Origin: JAMXLO01 sp963850535
Lineage (GTDB): Bacteria > Pseudomonadota > Alphaproteobacteria > Acetobacterales > Acetobacteraceae
Direction of reading: 5' to 3'
Length of the DNA: 64,000 nucleotides
Assembly: GCA_963850535.1 (NCBI GenBank)
Contig: CAWKMC010000037.1
Coordinates: 93,988-157,987, forward strand
A program made the position numbers and the translations under genes. Shown here in pieces: positions 1-8,825 of the stretch. Below the pieces are notes generated by a model. The model worked only from the letters and a program-made list of their open reading frames with translations, did no database searches and was not told the DNA's origin. Position 1 is the first letter of the stretch, and the number at the start of each line of letters is the position of its first letter.

Positions 1-168
1 TTCACCATCGCAATTGTGACGCACAATATGCAACAGGCGGCACGGTGCGCCGATCAGGTGGCGTTCTTTTATCTTGGCGAGATGGTGGAAGTGGCGCCGG
101 CAGGTGAGATGTTCACCGCACCGAAGCAGCGCCGAACGCAGGAATATATCACCGGCCGATTCGGCTGA
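1..168 (-). other. placeholder for strand: see the plus-strand pstB entry
   Basis: No minus-strand gene is supported here. The coding content of these bases is on the plus strand and is described in the next entry. Confidence 0.05.
1..168 (+). CDS. pstB: PstB phosphate ABC transporter ATPase, C-terminal end (partial)
   Basis: The window opens inside this gene; only the last 55 codons are present. The visible part carries the ABC-ATPase switch histidine (VTHNMQQAARCADQVAF) and the usual PstB tail (FFYLGEMVE, then EYITGRFG). PstB is the cytoplasmic ATPase that powers high-affinity phosphate import by PstSCAB. It is followed 13 bases later by phoU and then phoB, the standard end of a pst-phoU-phoB operon, which confirms the assignment despite the truncation. 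The left end is open because the window starts there. Confidence 0.93.
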   Translation, partial: FTIAIVTHNMQQAARCADQVAFFYLGEMVEVAPAGEMFTAPKQRRTQEYITGRFG

Positions 169-181
169 CCGGAGGCACACC

Positions 182-901
182 ATGTCCGTAGCGCCGGAAC
201 ATTTGGTAAAGAGCTTCGACCAAGAGCTGAAGCGCCTCCGCAACCTTATGACGGAAATGGGCGGCATCGTCGAAACCCAGGTCGCGCTTGCCGCCGACGC
301 CATCATGAACCGTGATGCCACCTCGGCGACCCGCGCTGTCGAGGAGGACCCCAAGGTCGATGCGCTGGAACGCGAGGTGGAAAAGCTGGTGATCCGCCTG
401 CTCGCACTGCGCCAGCCGGTTGCCGACGATCTGCGGCGAGCCGTCAGCGCTCTCAAGATCACCGGAGATCTTGAACGCATCGGGGACTATGCCGCCAATG
501 TCGCCAAACGCTCCATCGTGCTGGCGCAGTTCTCGCTGCCCTACTCGCTGGCCGGGCTCGCGCACATGGCACAAATGGTACAGGGGCAGCTGAAATCGAT
601 CATCGACGCACTCGGCGATAATGATGCGGAGAAGGCGGTTGAAGTCTGGCGGTCCGACCAGGTGGTCGATGATATCTACAACGCGCTCTTCCGCGAGCTG
701 ATCACCTATATGATGGAGGATCCGCGCAATATCACACCCTGCACCCATCTGTTATTCATCGCCAAGAATCTCGAGCGCATTGGCGATCACGCAACGAACG
801 TCGCCGAGAACCTGTATTATGCCGTTACGGGTGAATCGTTGCCCGATTCGCGCCCCAAGGGCGACACCTCGGCCTTCGCCGTAGTACGACCACGAGAGTG
901 A
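182..901 (+). CDS. phoU: PhoU phosphate signalling regulator
   Basis: A 239-residue all-helical protein with two PhoU repeats, the second ending in the conserved NLERIGDHATNVAENLYY block; the matching block of the first repeat is LERIGDYAANVAKR. PhoU sits between the Pst transporter and the PhoR kinase and shuts down the Pho response when phosphate is plentiful. I chose the ATG at 182 because GGAGG lies just upstream and the protein then begins like other PhoU proteins; an in-frame extension back to 74 would overlap pstB and adds residues without similarity. It lies between pstB and phoB, 8 bases before the latter, so all three are probably one transcript. Confidence 0.96.
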   Translation: MSVAPEHLVKSFDQELKRLRNLMTEMGGIVETQVALAADAIMNRDATSATRAVEEDPKVDALEREVEKLVIRLLALRQPVADDLRRAVSALKITGDLERIGDYAANVAKRSIVLAQFSLPYSLAGLAHMAQMVQGQLKSIIDALGDNDAEKAVEVWRSDQVVDDIYNALFRELITYMMEDPRNITPCTHLLFIAKNLERIGDHATNVAENLYYAVTGESLPDSRPKGDTSAFAVVRPRE

Positions 902-909
902 GAGCTTAA

Positions 910-1626
910 ATGCCCGACGCCGTCTCCGCGCTGACCAAACCACTGGTACTCGTCGTCGAAGATGAGGCCGCGCTTGCCACGATGCTGCGGTATAACCTGG
1001 AAAAGCAGGGGTATCGCGTTGAAGAAGCGACCGACGGTCAAGAGGCATTGACCCGCATTGCCGAGGCACAGCCCGATCTGGTCCTGCTCGATTGGATGCT
1101 GCCGCAGATGTCAGGTCTTGAAGTGTGCCGCCAGATCAGGCGCCGCTCGGCAACGCGCGATCTGCCGGTCATCATGGTCACTGCGCGCACTGACGATCAG
1201 GATGCTGTTCGCGGGTTGAACACCGGGGCGGACGACTATATCGCCAAACCCTTCTCGATGGACGCGCTGCTGGCGCGCATCCGCGCGCTGTTGCGCCGGT
1301 CAAATTCGCTGCCGGTGAAGGGCCAGCTGACGTTTCATGACATCACCATGGACCTCGCCTCACATCGAGTGCAGCGCAATGGCCGACCGGTCCACCTGGG
1401 ACCGACCGAATTCCGGCTGCTGGAGTTCTTCATGCAACATCCACGTCGGGTGTTCTCGCGCGAAGAACTGCTGGACGCCGTCTGGGGTCGAGATATTCAC
1501 GTCGAGCCCCGCACAGTCGATGTGCATATTCGTCGGCTCCGCAAGTCGATCAACGCCACGGGCGAGTTGGACATCGTTCGCACGGTCCGCGCCGCTGGCT
1601 ACGCGCTGGACACCGAGCCAATCTGA
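910..1626 (+). CDS. phoB: PhoB phosphate regulon response regulator
   Basis: A 238-residue OmpR/PhoB-class regulator. The receiver domain (about residues 12-128) has the acidic pair E17/D18, the phospho-acceptor D61 in LLDWMLP, a conserved Thr in VTARTD and the Lys of AKPFS. The C-terminal winged-helix DNA-binding domain (about 135-235) includes the recognition segment VDVHIRRLRKSI. When phosphorylated by PhoR it activates genes for phosphate scavenging. The gene directly follows phoU. No phoR is visible in the window; it is normally upstream of pst or elsewhere. Confidence 0.95.
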   Translation: MPDAVSALTKPLVLVVEDEAALATMLRYNLEKQGYRVEEATDGQEALTRIAEAQPDLVLLDWMLPQMSGLEVCRQIRRRSATRDLPVIMVTARTDDQDAVRGLNTGADDYIAKPFSMDALLARIRALLRRSNSLPVKGQLTFHDITMDLASHRVQRNGRPVHLGPTEFRLLEFFMQHPRRVFSREELLDAVWGRDIHVEPRTVDVHIRRLRKSINATGELDIVRTVRAAGYALDTEPI

Positions 1627-1692
1627 TCACATTGCGATAAGTGCAGCGACCTAGCAATCTCCGGTGAAATTGCTTCGCTGCACAGGATCGCC

Positions 1693-2361
1693 ATGACCCA
1701 GCCACTGCCGTCGCCTGATGAACTTCGCAGGCTTCTCTACACGCCCGTGCTGTCGGACGTTCTCGACAGTTTTGGGCTGATACATCAGGCACTGCGGCCA
1801 TTCGTACGCCCGCTCGACGAATCGCTCGTGCTGCTTGGTCGCGTCCGCACCGGCCGTTACGAAGCAACGGATACGGTTCCACCCGGCCACAACCCCTACG
1901 CGCTGGAAATGGACCTGATCGATGGCCTCCATCCCGGCGAAGTGCCGGTGCTGGCCTGCGGCGGCCCGACCGACTGGATCGCACCATGGGGCGAATTACT
2001 GTCGACTGCAGCCCGCGCCCGCGGCGCCGCGGGTTGCGTGACCGATGGTCTGGTGCGCGATGTCGCACGCATCCGGGCGATGCGGTTTCAGGTGTTCCAC
2101 GGTGGCATTGGGCCGCTCGACACGAAGGGCCGTGCCGAGATGGTCGAGAAGGACACGGTCATCGACATCGCCGGCGTGCGCGTCGCGTCCGGCGACTGGG
2201 TCTTGGGTGACGTTGATGGCGTCGTGTTCGTCCCGGCTGATAAAGCCGAGGCGGTGTTTCATGCGGCTCTCGATAAGATTGCTGCCGAAGATACGACGCG
2301 GGCAGAACTGGAAGCGGGCGAGTCGCTCCGGGCCGTGTATGCGCGCCATGGCGTGCTGTAG
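1693..2361 (+). CDS. RraA-like family protein (possible HMG/CHA-type aldolase)
   Basis: A 222-residue RraA/HMG-aldolase-family protein. The family signature is visible: GAAGCVTDGLVRDVARI, carrying the metal- and substrate-contacting Asp-Gly-x-x-Arg-Asp, followed by the usual GDVDGVVFVP segment. Relatives are either RraA, which inhibits RNase E, or class II aldolases that cleave 4-hydroxy-4-methyl-2-oxoglutarate and also decarboxylate oxaloacetate. The length and the intact TDG-x-x-RD motif fit the aldolase type better, but the sequence alone does not settle the substrate. It stands alone between phoB and the HU gene. Confidence 0.8.
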   Translation: MTQPLPSPDELRRLLYTPVLSDVLDSFGLIHQALRPFVRPLDESLVLLGRVRTGRYEATDTVPPGHNPYALEMDLIDGLHPGEVPVLACGGPTDWIAPWGELLSTAARARGAAGCVTDGLVRDVARIRAMRFQVFHGGIGPLDTKGRAEMVEKDTVIDIAGVRVASGDWVLGDVDGVVFVPADKAEAVFHAALDKIAAEDTTRAELEAGESLRAVYARHGVL

Positions 2362-2471
2362 ACATTTCCCAAAATTGATAGAGGGGCTGGTGGATTTTGG
2401 ATCAGCCGTCTAAGACCACTGCGAATGTGGGCGATTCGCTGCCCAGCCGATTGTTCCAGCGAGGAGACAGT

Positions 2472-2741
2472 ATGTCCAAGGCCTTTATCGCCCAGGTGCT
2501 GCAGGAGTCGGCAGATCTGACCGGCACGGCAGCCAATCGCGCCGCTGGCGATCTGATGGATGCGATTATCAAGGAGATGAAAAAGGCAGGCAAGTTCACC
2601 CTGCCAAGCTTTGGCACGTTCACCGTGCGAAAGACCAGGGCCCGCAAAGGCCTGAACCCGCGCACCGGCAAGTCCATCAAGGTCAAGGCTGGAAAGACTG
2701 TACGATTCAAAGCCTCGCCGTCATTGAAGAAAGCCGTCTGA
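2472..2741 (+). CDS. HU-family nucleoid DNA-binding protein
   Basis: An 89-residue HU/IHF-fold protein. The HU body is clear: helical N-terminus, GKFTLPSFGTFTVRKTRARKG, then the DNA-binding arm signature NPRTGKSIKVKAGKTVRFKAS. I chose the ATG at 2472 because GAGGAG precedes it and MSKAFIAQVL matches HU N-termini; a longer in-frame start at 2397 would add 25 unlikely residues. The motif NPRTGKSI is more HU-like than IHF-like, and a separate IHF beta gene occurs at 41.5 kb. It probably acts as a homodimer in nucleoid organisation. Confidence 0.93.
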   Translation: MSKAFIAQVLQESADLTGTAANRAAGDLMDAIIKEMKKAGKFTLPSFGTFTVRKTRARKGLNPRTGKSIKVKAGKTVRFKASPSLKKAV

Positions 2742-2782
2742 TCCGCCGCGCAACGCCGACCGCCACACGCCCCGGCTTTGGC

Positions 2783-4126
2783 GTGCTGGTGGTGGCCCTC
2801 GGCACGCTGGTGGTGCCGTTCAACTCCTCGGTCAATTTCGCCTTTCCCTTTATCACCCGTGCCTTCGGATTGCCGATACCGGCGATCCAATGGGTGGTGA
2901 TCGCCTACACGCTTACCTACGCGGCACTGATGCTGGTGTTCGGTCGGCTCGGCGACGTGCTGGGGTATCGCCGCGTGTTCCTGGCCGGTAGCTTATGGAG
3001 TGCCATTGCCTTCGTGCTCTGCGCATTGGCACAGAGCTACACTGCCTTGCTTGCCGCGCGGGTGCTGCAAGGTGTCGGCGCAGCGCTGGTCTTGAGTTGT
3101 GGACCGGCGCTGGCCACAAGTCTTCACTCAGAATCGTCGCGCACCCGCGTGCTGGGACTCTACACCATGGTGATCGGTCTCGGCGGCGCCTTGGGACCGC
3201 TGATCGCTGGTGCGCTGGTGCCGATGATCGATTGGCCTGCGGTATTCTGGTTCCGAGCGCCGTTGGCACTGCTGGCGTTCCTGCTGGGGTGGCAGCTGCC
3301 CCGCGACAGCCGCCGCGCGCACCGCGAACCATTCGACGCTGTCGGCGGCGCACTGCTTGTGCTGGCGATCAGTGCCCTGCTGCTGGCTCTCAACCAGTTG
3401 CAGCAGCATCTGACGATGTTCGCCGCGGCGGCGGTAATCTGCATACTCGCGACAATTGGGTTCGTCCTGCAGGAACGCCGAACCGAGCGACCGATCATCG
3501 ATCTTCGGTTCTTTCGCGATTTCGACTTCTCGCTGCTGAATGCCGGCCATGCGGCGCTTAATCTTGCCGGCTTCTCAGTGCTTCTTCTGGTGCCATTCTA
3601 TCTCAGCCGATTTGGCGGTCTGAGCCCTTACAGCACTGGCCTGCTGCTCGCCTGCTCGCCAGCCGGCACGGCCGTCGCAGGACCTCTTGCGGCACGATTG
3701 GCAGGCTACGTGCCGCCACGGCTGCTTGCGTTGATCGGAGCCGGAGCGATGGCGATTGGTCAAATCGTCATTGGCACGGTTGATGCGACGCCGAACATTC
3801 TGTTGCTCGGGACCGCTATGGCACTGCAAGGCGCAGGCGTGGGACTGTTTCAGGTCGCGTATTTCGATATTGTCACGTCGGCGATCCCACGTGCCGATCG
3901 GGGCGTCGCCGGAAGTCTGGTGATGATGACGCGCACGCTCGGCACGGTGAGTGGCGCAACAGTGCTCATGCTATTGTTTCAAACTTGGCGTAGCGATGCG
4001 CTAGCGGCCGGTGCTCCAGAGATCATGGCATTTATCGCCGGTTTCGGCTTCACCTTTAAGATTGCTGCCGCGCTGCCTACGCTGGTCTTGCTGGTCGGCT
4101 TGGCACGAGGCTGGGGCCGCGCTTAA
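2783..4126 (+). CDS. MFS transporter, DHA2-like drug/proton antiporter
   Basis: A 447-residue, very hydrophobic protein with at least twelve and probably about fourteen membrane spans. The MFS motif A is GRLGDVLGYRR between spans 2 and 3, and the antiporter motif C is present as GLGGALGPLIAG in span 5, which places it among H+-coupled multidrug exporters of the EmrB/QacA (DHA2) type. The start is uncertain: no ATG fits, GTG 2783 is the first start in frame, and the frame stays open upstream into the end of the HU gene. The substrate cannot be read from sequence. Confidence 0.85.
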   Translation: MLVVALGTLVVPFNSSVNFAFPFITRAFGLPIPAIQWVVIAYTLTYAALMLVFGRLGDVLGYRRVFLAGSLWSAIAFVLCALAQSYTALLAARVLQGVGAALVLSCGPALATSLHSESSRTRVLGLYTMVIGLGGALGPLIAGALVPMIDWPAVFWFRAPLALLAFLLGWQLPRDSRRAHREPFDAVGGALLVLAISALLLALNQLQQHLTMFAAAAVICILATIGFVLQERRTERPIIDLRFFRDFDFSLLNAGHAALNLAGFSVLLLVPFYLSRFGGLSPYSTGLLLACSPAGTAVAGPLAARLAGYVPPRLLALIGAGAMAIGQIVIGTVDATPNILLLGTAMALQGAGVGLFQVAYFDIVTSAIPRADRGVAGSLVMMTRTLGTVSGATVLMLLFQTWRSDALAAGAPEIMAFIAGFGFTFKIAAALPTLVLLVGLARGWGRA

Positions 4127-4137
4127 CCCCGGACCGC

Positions 4138-4443
4138 TCAGTGAGTCCAGTTCTCGATTCTACCGTAACGAAAATTGTCGGCATAGGCTTTCGGTTTGAT
4201 CTGCCGTGATTGCGGCAGCTCCAGATCGTAAACGATGCCCTGCTTCTCGGCGTAAGCAACGGCTTCCTCCCGGGTCGCGAAAGTAAGCCGCACCTGCTGT
4301 TGCGTATCGCTGCTGCCAATCCAACCCATCAGAGGATCAGGACGCTGCGGCGATAAACGCTCGAACTCCAGCACCCACTCATGCGTGCCAGCCCGACCAG
4401 ACTGCATCGCATTCTTCGGTGGCTGATAGATGCGCGCTCGCAT
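4138..4443 (-). CDS. NDUFS4-like accessory subunit of respiratory complex I (ETC_C1 family)
   Basis: A 101-residue protein of the alphaproteobacterial and mitochondrial NDUFS4 (18-kDa, AQDQ) family. It has the family landmarks RARIYQPPKNAMQSG at the start, PLMGWIGSSDTQQQV in the middle and the terminal KAYADNFRYGRIENWTH. In mitochondria this subunit stabilises the NADH-oxidising arm of complex I, and in alphaproteobacteria it copurifies with complex I. It is monocistronic here, convergent with the MFS gene, with only 11 bases between the stop codons. Confidence 0.92.
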   Translation of the reverse strand: MRARIYQPPKNAMQSGRAGTHEWVLEFERLSPQRPDPLMGWIGSSDTQQQVRLTFATREEAVAYAEKQGIVYDLELPQSRQIKPKAYADNFRYGRIENWTH

Positions 4444-4571
4444 AATACCTCGTGTCGAACTGGAGGGACGTCGAATTCAGAAACGAGACGCCGTGTATCC
4501 TAAATCCAACCCAGAGGCGAGCGCAGCGCCATTCGTCAAATGATGCTGCGCCCCCCAGACGATTCAGACGC

Positions 4572-4958
4572 TCAGGAAGCCGCCATGCGACACAGCGCGC
4601 ACAGCTTGTTGCCATCGGGATCGCGCAGGTAAGCGAGATACATCGGGCCGGCGCCACCCTGGCGAACACCGGGCGGATCCTCGATCGCCGCGCCGCTGTT
4701 TGCGACGCCTGCCTTGTGCCAGGCATCGGCCTGTTCCGGATTTGCCATCGTAAACCCGATCGTCCCGCCATTTGCGTTCGTTGCCGGCTTGCCATCGATG
4801 GGCTTGCTCACCATCAATAGCCCACCGTTATGCGCATAAATCAGCCGCGCCTTGGCATCCTGCGCCGCCGGCTTGCCACCGAGTGCGCCAAACAGAGCAT
4901 CATAGAATTTTTTCGATCGGGCGATGTCGTTGCTGCCGATCATGACGTGGCTGAACAT
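4572..4958 (-). CDS. VOC (glyoxalase/bleomycin-resistance fold) family protein
   Basis: A 128-residue single-domain VOC protein. It starts MFSHVMIGSNDIARSKKFYDALFG, the classic first beta-alpha unit, and ends with YLAYLRDPDGNKLCALC, the second metal-ligand strand with the DPDGN turn. I start it at the ATG at 4958 because an AGAGGA ribosome site is immediately upstream; an ATG nine codons earlier lacks one. Such proteins are metal-dependent lyases, dioxygenases or resistance proteins, and the substrate is unknown. It stands alone between the complex I subunit gene and era. Confidence 0.88.
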   Translation of the reverse strand: MFSHVMIGSNDIARSKKFYDALFGALGGKPAAQDAKARLIYAHNGGLLMVSKPIDGKPATNANGGTIGFTMANPEQADAWHKAGVANSGAAIEDPPGVRQGGAGPMYLAYLRDPDGNKLCALCRMAAS

Positions 4959-5059
4959 TCCTCTTTCCCCCTCATCAAGGCTCATGCGACGCTATCGCCG
5001 CCCCTCACCAAAACATGCTTTGTGGGCCGCGAAAAGAGCCACCTTCCAGCGACCAATCG

Positions 5060-5953
5060 CTACGTTTGGTCCTCGAGGCCGATGGCGCGCAGCCGTGCGG
5101 TCTCCTCATCCCACCCGTCACGCTGCTTCACATTGAGGAAGAGGTGCACCTTGCGCTCGAGGAGGGCAGCGAGTTCCTCCCGCGCTCGGGCGCCGATCGC
5201 CTTGATCCGTCTGCCACCCTCGCCGATCAGGATCGCTTTCTGACCTGGTCGGGCGACATACACGGTCGCATCGATCCGCACCGAGCCATCGTTGCGCTGC
5301 TGCCAGTTCTCGGTCTCGACGGTCGTACCGTATGGGACTTCGTCGTGGGTCTGCAGGAATATCTGCTCGCGCACGAGCTCTGCCGCCAGCAGCCGGTTGG
5401 GCAGATCAGTGAGATCGTCATCCGGGTAAAGATGTGGCCCCTCCGGCACTGCAACCGAAAGAGCTTCTGCCAGTTCACCCATCCCGTCGCCATTCGCGGC
5501 GCTCACCATGAAGGTCTGCTCGAATGGCGCGGCTGCAGTCAGCTCAGCGGTCAGCGGCAACAACGAAGGCGGCGGCACAAGGTCGATCTTGTTCAGCACC
5601 AGCCAGCTTCGCCGTTGCTGCGCGGCGAGGGTCGCGGCGATCTGCCGCACTGCCTCGGTCGCGCCATCCTTTGCATCAATCAGCAACAGGGTCAGATCAG
5701 CGTCCCGCACGCCCGACCAAGCCGCTGCAACCATCGCCCGATCCAGCCGCCGTCGCGGATTGAAGATGCCCGGCGTATCGACCAGCAGCACCTGGCTGTC
5801 GCCACGCAACATGATCCCAAGCACGCGGAACCGCGTCGTCTGCGCCTTCGGCGTCACGATCGATAGCTTCGCCCCGGTCAGCCGGTTGATCAGCGTGGAC
5901 TTACCGGCGTTGGGCGCCCCGGCGATCGCAACGAAGCCGCACCGCGAGGTCAT
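5060..5953 (-). CDS. era: Era GTPase, ribosome assembly factor
   Basis: A 297-residue Era protein. The G-domain shows the P-loop GAPNAGKS (residues 12-19), DTPGI as G3 and NKIDL as G4. The C-terminal KH domain has the RNA-binding loop ILIGEGGRRIKAIG. Era binds 16S rRNA near its 3' end during 30S maturation. I set the start at the ATG at 5953, which puts the P-loop where Era proteins have it; a longer open frame to 6109 runs into the end of rnc and has no Era similarity. It follows rnc on the same strand, the usual rnc-era arrangement. Confidence 0.97.
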   Translation of the reverse strand: MTSRCGFVAIAGAPNAGKSTLINRLTGAKLSIVTPKAQTTRFRVLGIMLRGDSQVLLVDTPGIFNPRRRLDRAMVAAAWSGVRDADLTLLLIDAKDGATEAVRQIAATLAAQQRRSWLVLNKIDLVPPPSLLPLTAELTAAAPFEQTFMVSAANGDGMGELAEALSVAVPEGPHLYPDDDLTDLPNRLLAAELVREQIFLQTHDEVPYGTTVETENWQQRNDGSVRIDATVYVARPGQKAILIGEGGRRIKAIGARAREELAALLERKVHLFLNVKQRDGWDEETARLRAIGLEDQT

Positions 5954-6011
5954 GCGCGGTTGCGGGCAATAACCCGCTCGTTTCTCGCCACCGCTAGGCG
6001 CAACCCAATCA

Positions 6012-6764
6012 TCAGGCGCCCAGCGCCCGCAGCAGATCGCGCGCCGCAAGCTGCTCGGCCGCCCGCTTGCTGCCGGCAGTGCCCGATCCGATAGCGGCGC
6101 CGACGGCAACCGTCACCATGAACTCTGGCGCATGCGGCGGCCCAACCCGCGATAACACCGCATAATCCGGCAACGCGAGCCCACGCGCCTGCACCCATTC
6201 CTGCAATCGCGTCTTGGCGTCCTTGGGGGGATCCTCGTGCCGCTCCATTACAGCGACCCACGCTCGCCGCACGAACTCCCTCGCGGCGCCCAGGCCACCG
6301 TCGAGGTAGAGAGCCCCCAGTGCAGCTTCCAGCGCGTCTGCCAGGACGGTCGCGCGACGTCGCACACCCGCCTTCGCCTCGCCTGGCGCGACGGACAGAG
6401 TCTCGCCTAGGCCGATCGCCTCCGCCACCTCGGCGAGCACCGGCTGCGATACGAGCACCGCCAGGCGACGGCCGAGATCGCCCTCCTGCTCACGCGGAAA
6501 CCGCTCGGCCAACCATTCGGCGATCAGCAGGCCCAACACCCGATCGCCGATAAACTCCATTCGCTCGTTCGATCCTCTGCCCCGGACGCGTCCACGGCTG
6601 TGTATAGCCGAGCGATGCGTCATCGCCTCACGCAGCAGGTCGGGACGGGCAAACTCGTGACCGAGGATCGTCTCGATCGGGCTGGCCAACGCGTTCTCAG
6701 TCAGCGGACGAACATCAGCAGGCGGCTCCAGCGGATTTCGAACGGCCACCACCAGAACTCCCAC
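6012..6764 (-). CDS. rnc: Ribonuclease III
   Basis: A protein of about 225-250 residues with the RNase III signature NERMEFIGDRVLG (catalytic E70 and D74 if counted from 6764), the second acidic pair in VLADALEAALGALYLD, and a C-terminal double-stranded-RNA-binding domain ending AAEQLAARDLLRAL. It processes rRNA precursors and structured RNAs as a homodimer. The start is unsure: the ATG at 6764 overlaps the end of lepB by 64 bases, while a TTG at 6689 would start just after lepB and matches usual RNase III N-termini better. It sits between lepB and era. Confidence 0.94.
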   Translation of the reverse strand: MGVLVVAVRNPLEPPADVRPLTENALASPIETILGHEFARPDLLREAMTHRSAIHSRGRVRGRGSNERMEFIGDRVLGLLIAEWLAERFPREQEGDLGRRLAVLVSQPVLAEVAEAIGLGETLSVAPGEAKAGVRRRATVLADALEAALGALYLDGGLGAAREFVRRAWVAVMERHEDPPKDAKTRLQEWVQARGLALPDYAVLSRVGPPHAPEFMVTVAVGAAIGSGTAGSKRAAEQLAARDLLRALGA

Positions 6765-7453
6765 CAGGGCTCTTCGGCGTCCACCGAGAAGAAGATGATC
6801 TCGGCTTTGCCAACCAGGTTCTCGACCGGGACAAAGCCAACGCCATTCATGAATCGGCTGTCAGCCGAATTGTCGCGATTGTCGCCCATCGCAAACACGT
6901 GGTCGGGTGGCACCACGTATTCCGGCGTGTTGTTCACGTCGCCTTCGTCGGTTTGTTTGATGATATCGTGCTTTACGCCGTTCGGCAGCGTCTCCTGATA
7001 CAGCCGATCCACCATCTTGATGCCGTTGTCGTCCGCGACGTAATCGCCTTCCGGCTTGCGCGGACAAAGCTGACCGTTGATGTAAAGCTCCCCCTGGCGC
7101 ATCTGGAGATGATCGCCAGGCAATCCGACAATACGCTTGATGTAGTCGGTGCTGTTGTCACGGGGATACTTGAATACGGCGACGTCCCCACGGTGGGGCA
7201 GGCTGCCGAAGATGCGCCCGGAGAACGCTGGCCAGCCGAATGGCAGGGAATAGCGCGAGTAGCCGTAGCTGTATTTTGCGACGAACAGGTAGTCACCCAC
7301 CAGCAAGGTAGGGATCATGCTGCCGGACGGGATATTGAATGGTTCGAACAAAACGGTTCGCACCACGACAGCGATCAAGCCGGCGTAGACGATCGTTTTG
7401 ATATTCTCGACCCAGGCGTTCGACTTTCGCCTGGCTTTCGCCTTGGTCGCCAT
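6701..7453 (-). CDS. lepB: Signal peptidase I
   Basis: A 250-residue membrane peptidase that removes signal peptides from exported proteins. One N-terminal membrane segment (about 19-36) is followed by the catalytic serine S45 in PSGSMIPTLLVGD and the general-base lysine K106 in DYIKRIVGLPGD. The late signature GDNRDNSADSRF is intact. It is the first visible gene of the lepB-rnc-era cluster. The pdxJ and acpS genes often found just upstream in related bacteria are absent here; a gene remnant and the lipid cluster lie there instead. Confidence 0.97.
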   Translation of the reverse strand: MATKAKARRKSNAWVENIKTIVYAGLIAVVVRTVLFEPFNIPSGSMIPTLLVGDYLFVAKYSYGYSRYSLPFGWPAFSGRIFGSLPHRGDVAVFKYPRDNSTDYIKRIVGLPGDHLQMRQGELYINGQLCPRKPEGDYVADDNGIKMVDRLYQETLPNGVKHDIIKQTDEGDVNNTPEYVVPPDHVFAMGDNRDNSADSRFMNGVGFVPVENLVGKAEIIFFSVDAEEPWWEFWWWPFEIRWSRLLMFVR

Positions 7454-7572
7454 GCAGCGTGGGACTTCCGTCCGAAAAATACGGGCGGATCAAGCCCATG
7501 GGTCGATGGTGTGTCAAGCGAGCCAGCCGGTCCGTTGCCGATTCGTCCCGTCCGGCGACGGAGCGCCGCAGC

Positions 7573-7868
7573 CTATCGGACAGACGCCATCGCGGCGGGG
7601 ATGGCGCGCTGGATCAGTTGCACCGCCTGCCCCCGGTCGCCCGCAGCGAGGGCCTGCAGGGCCTGATTGACCTGGCGATCGCAGGATTCTGGTCGGGGCT
7701 GTTGACCTGCCCAATCGGCACCGAGCGATCGAGCAGCCTGGTTTCGGCCATTTCAAGCGCCTGCTGCGCCTCACCGGTACGGCCGGCCTGGAGCGGTTGC
7801 GGCGACGTGCTGGGGTAGTCCGCCGGGTCGCGTTCGGCCCCACCGGCGCGGTGCACAGGTGCGCCCAA
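7573..7868 (-). pseudogene. Remnant of a small helical-repeat protein gene (frameshifted, 5' end missing)
   Basis: Two adjoining frames join into one coherent sequence: PLQAGRTGEAQQALEMAETR and LLDRSVPIGQVNSPDQNPAI, then, after a frame change near 7673, VNQALQALAAGDRGQAVQLI ending at a TAG at 7573. The first and last blocks resemble each other (xxALxAGxxGxAxxxxxxA), so this is probably a pair of TPR-like helical hairpins. One missing C near 7673 would restore the frame. No signal peptide or good start is present; a TTG at 7868 directly follows an in-frame stop. I do not recognise a named family. It lies just after the acyltransferase gene on the same strand. Confidence 0.5.
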
Positions 7869-7892
7869 AGTTCAATGACAAGCTGGTGAATA

Positions 7893-8792
7893 TCAGCGCC
7901 AGCGACGATGAAACCACAGCCATTGGTCAGGGTATTCGCGGATCCAGCGCTCGATGACGGATGTGATCATTTGCGTTGACCGCGACACATCGATGCGGCC
8001 GTCCGCATCGCGCGGAAGATTGAACGGTCCCTCCGCTGCGATGCGAAAGCGGTGGTCAGACAGCCGAATTACCCGGATACCAACCACTGGGCATTCGAAC
8101 TGGCGCGCGAGGCGTGCGATCGATGGGTTGGCCTTGCAGCGTCGTCCGAAGAAGGTGGCATCCACGCCGCGCGTGAAATGCTGATCGACCAGCATTCCAA
8201 GATGCTCACCGCGCTCGAGCGCTGCCGCCATTTCCAACGGTGCCTGTGCGCGGCTACGGATCAGGTGGCCCATCAAAGGCGCCCTGATGCGGGAAATTTC
8301 ACGAGCGACCGCCTTGTTGTTCGGCATCCGATAGAGCACGGCGGATGGCATATCATGTGCCGCGGCCATCACTGCCGGCAGCTCCCAGTTGCCGAGATGC
8401 GCCGCAAAGCATAGTGCCGGCTGACCATCGTCCTGCAGCTGAGAAAAGAGTTTCGAGTTGTCGGTGATGATGCGCCCCGTGTTCGGATGCTGGACGTCAT
8501 AGTCCCAGAGATTGCCGAGGTGGACATACTCTCCGGCAACCCGTCCGAGGTTCTCCCAGGCGCCCCGCAGCGTCGCCTCGATCCATTCCGGATCTCGTTC
8601 CGGAAAGGCAGCATGCAGGTTGCGTCGGCCAATCCGGTGTGCTGGCGATAAAGGCCCCATTCGACGGGCAACTGCACCGCACCAATCGGACGCGCGATCC
8701 GGATCAGTGTGCCGCAGGGTCGCGAGCGAATACTTCACCAAACGCCCGAGTATCCGATCAGCGTATAGCGGCAGATAGCGGAGCACGCTCAA
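7893..8792 (-). CDS. LpxXL/LpxL-type lipid A acyltransferase
   Basis: A 299-residue member of the lysophospholipid/lipid A acyltransferase family. The catalytic HX4E motif is HLGNWE, and the C-terminal DQWLWFHRRWR is typical of LpxL/HtrB proteins. These inner-membrane enzymes move an acyl chain from acyl carrier protein to a lipid A precursor. It closes a cluster of acpXL, fabZXL and two ketosynthases, exactly where rhizobia carry lpxXL, which transfers the 27-hydroxyoctacosanoate chain. I therefore infer a very-long-chain-specific transferase. The N-terminus lacks an obvious long membrane anchor. Confidence 0.88.
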   Translation of the reverse strand: MSVLRYLPLYADRILGRLVKYSLATLRHTDPDRASDWCGAVARRMGPLSPAHRIGRRNLHAAFPERDPEWIEATLRGAWENLGRVAGEYVHLGNLWDYDVQHPNTGRIITDNSKLFSQLQDDGQPALCFAAHLGNWELPAVMAAAHDMPSAVLYRMPNNKAVAREISRIRAPLMGHLIRSRAQAPLEMAAALERGEHLGMLVDQHFTRGVDATFFGRRCKANPSIARLARQFECPVVGIRVIRLSDHRFRIAAEGPFNLPRDADGRIDVSRSTQMITSVIERWIREYPDQWLWFHRRWR

Positions 8793-8825
8793 TACATCAT
8801 ATCGGCAAGCGACCGTGACACACGA

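Noticed and set aside
1..168. The low-confidence minus-strand placeholder at the very start of the feature list
   Set aside because: No gene is claimed there; the bases belong to pstB on the plus strand and the placeholder should be ignored.
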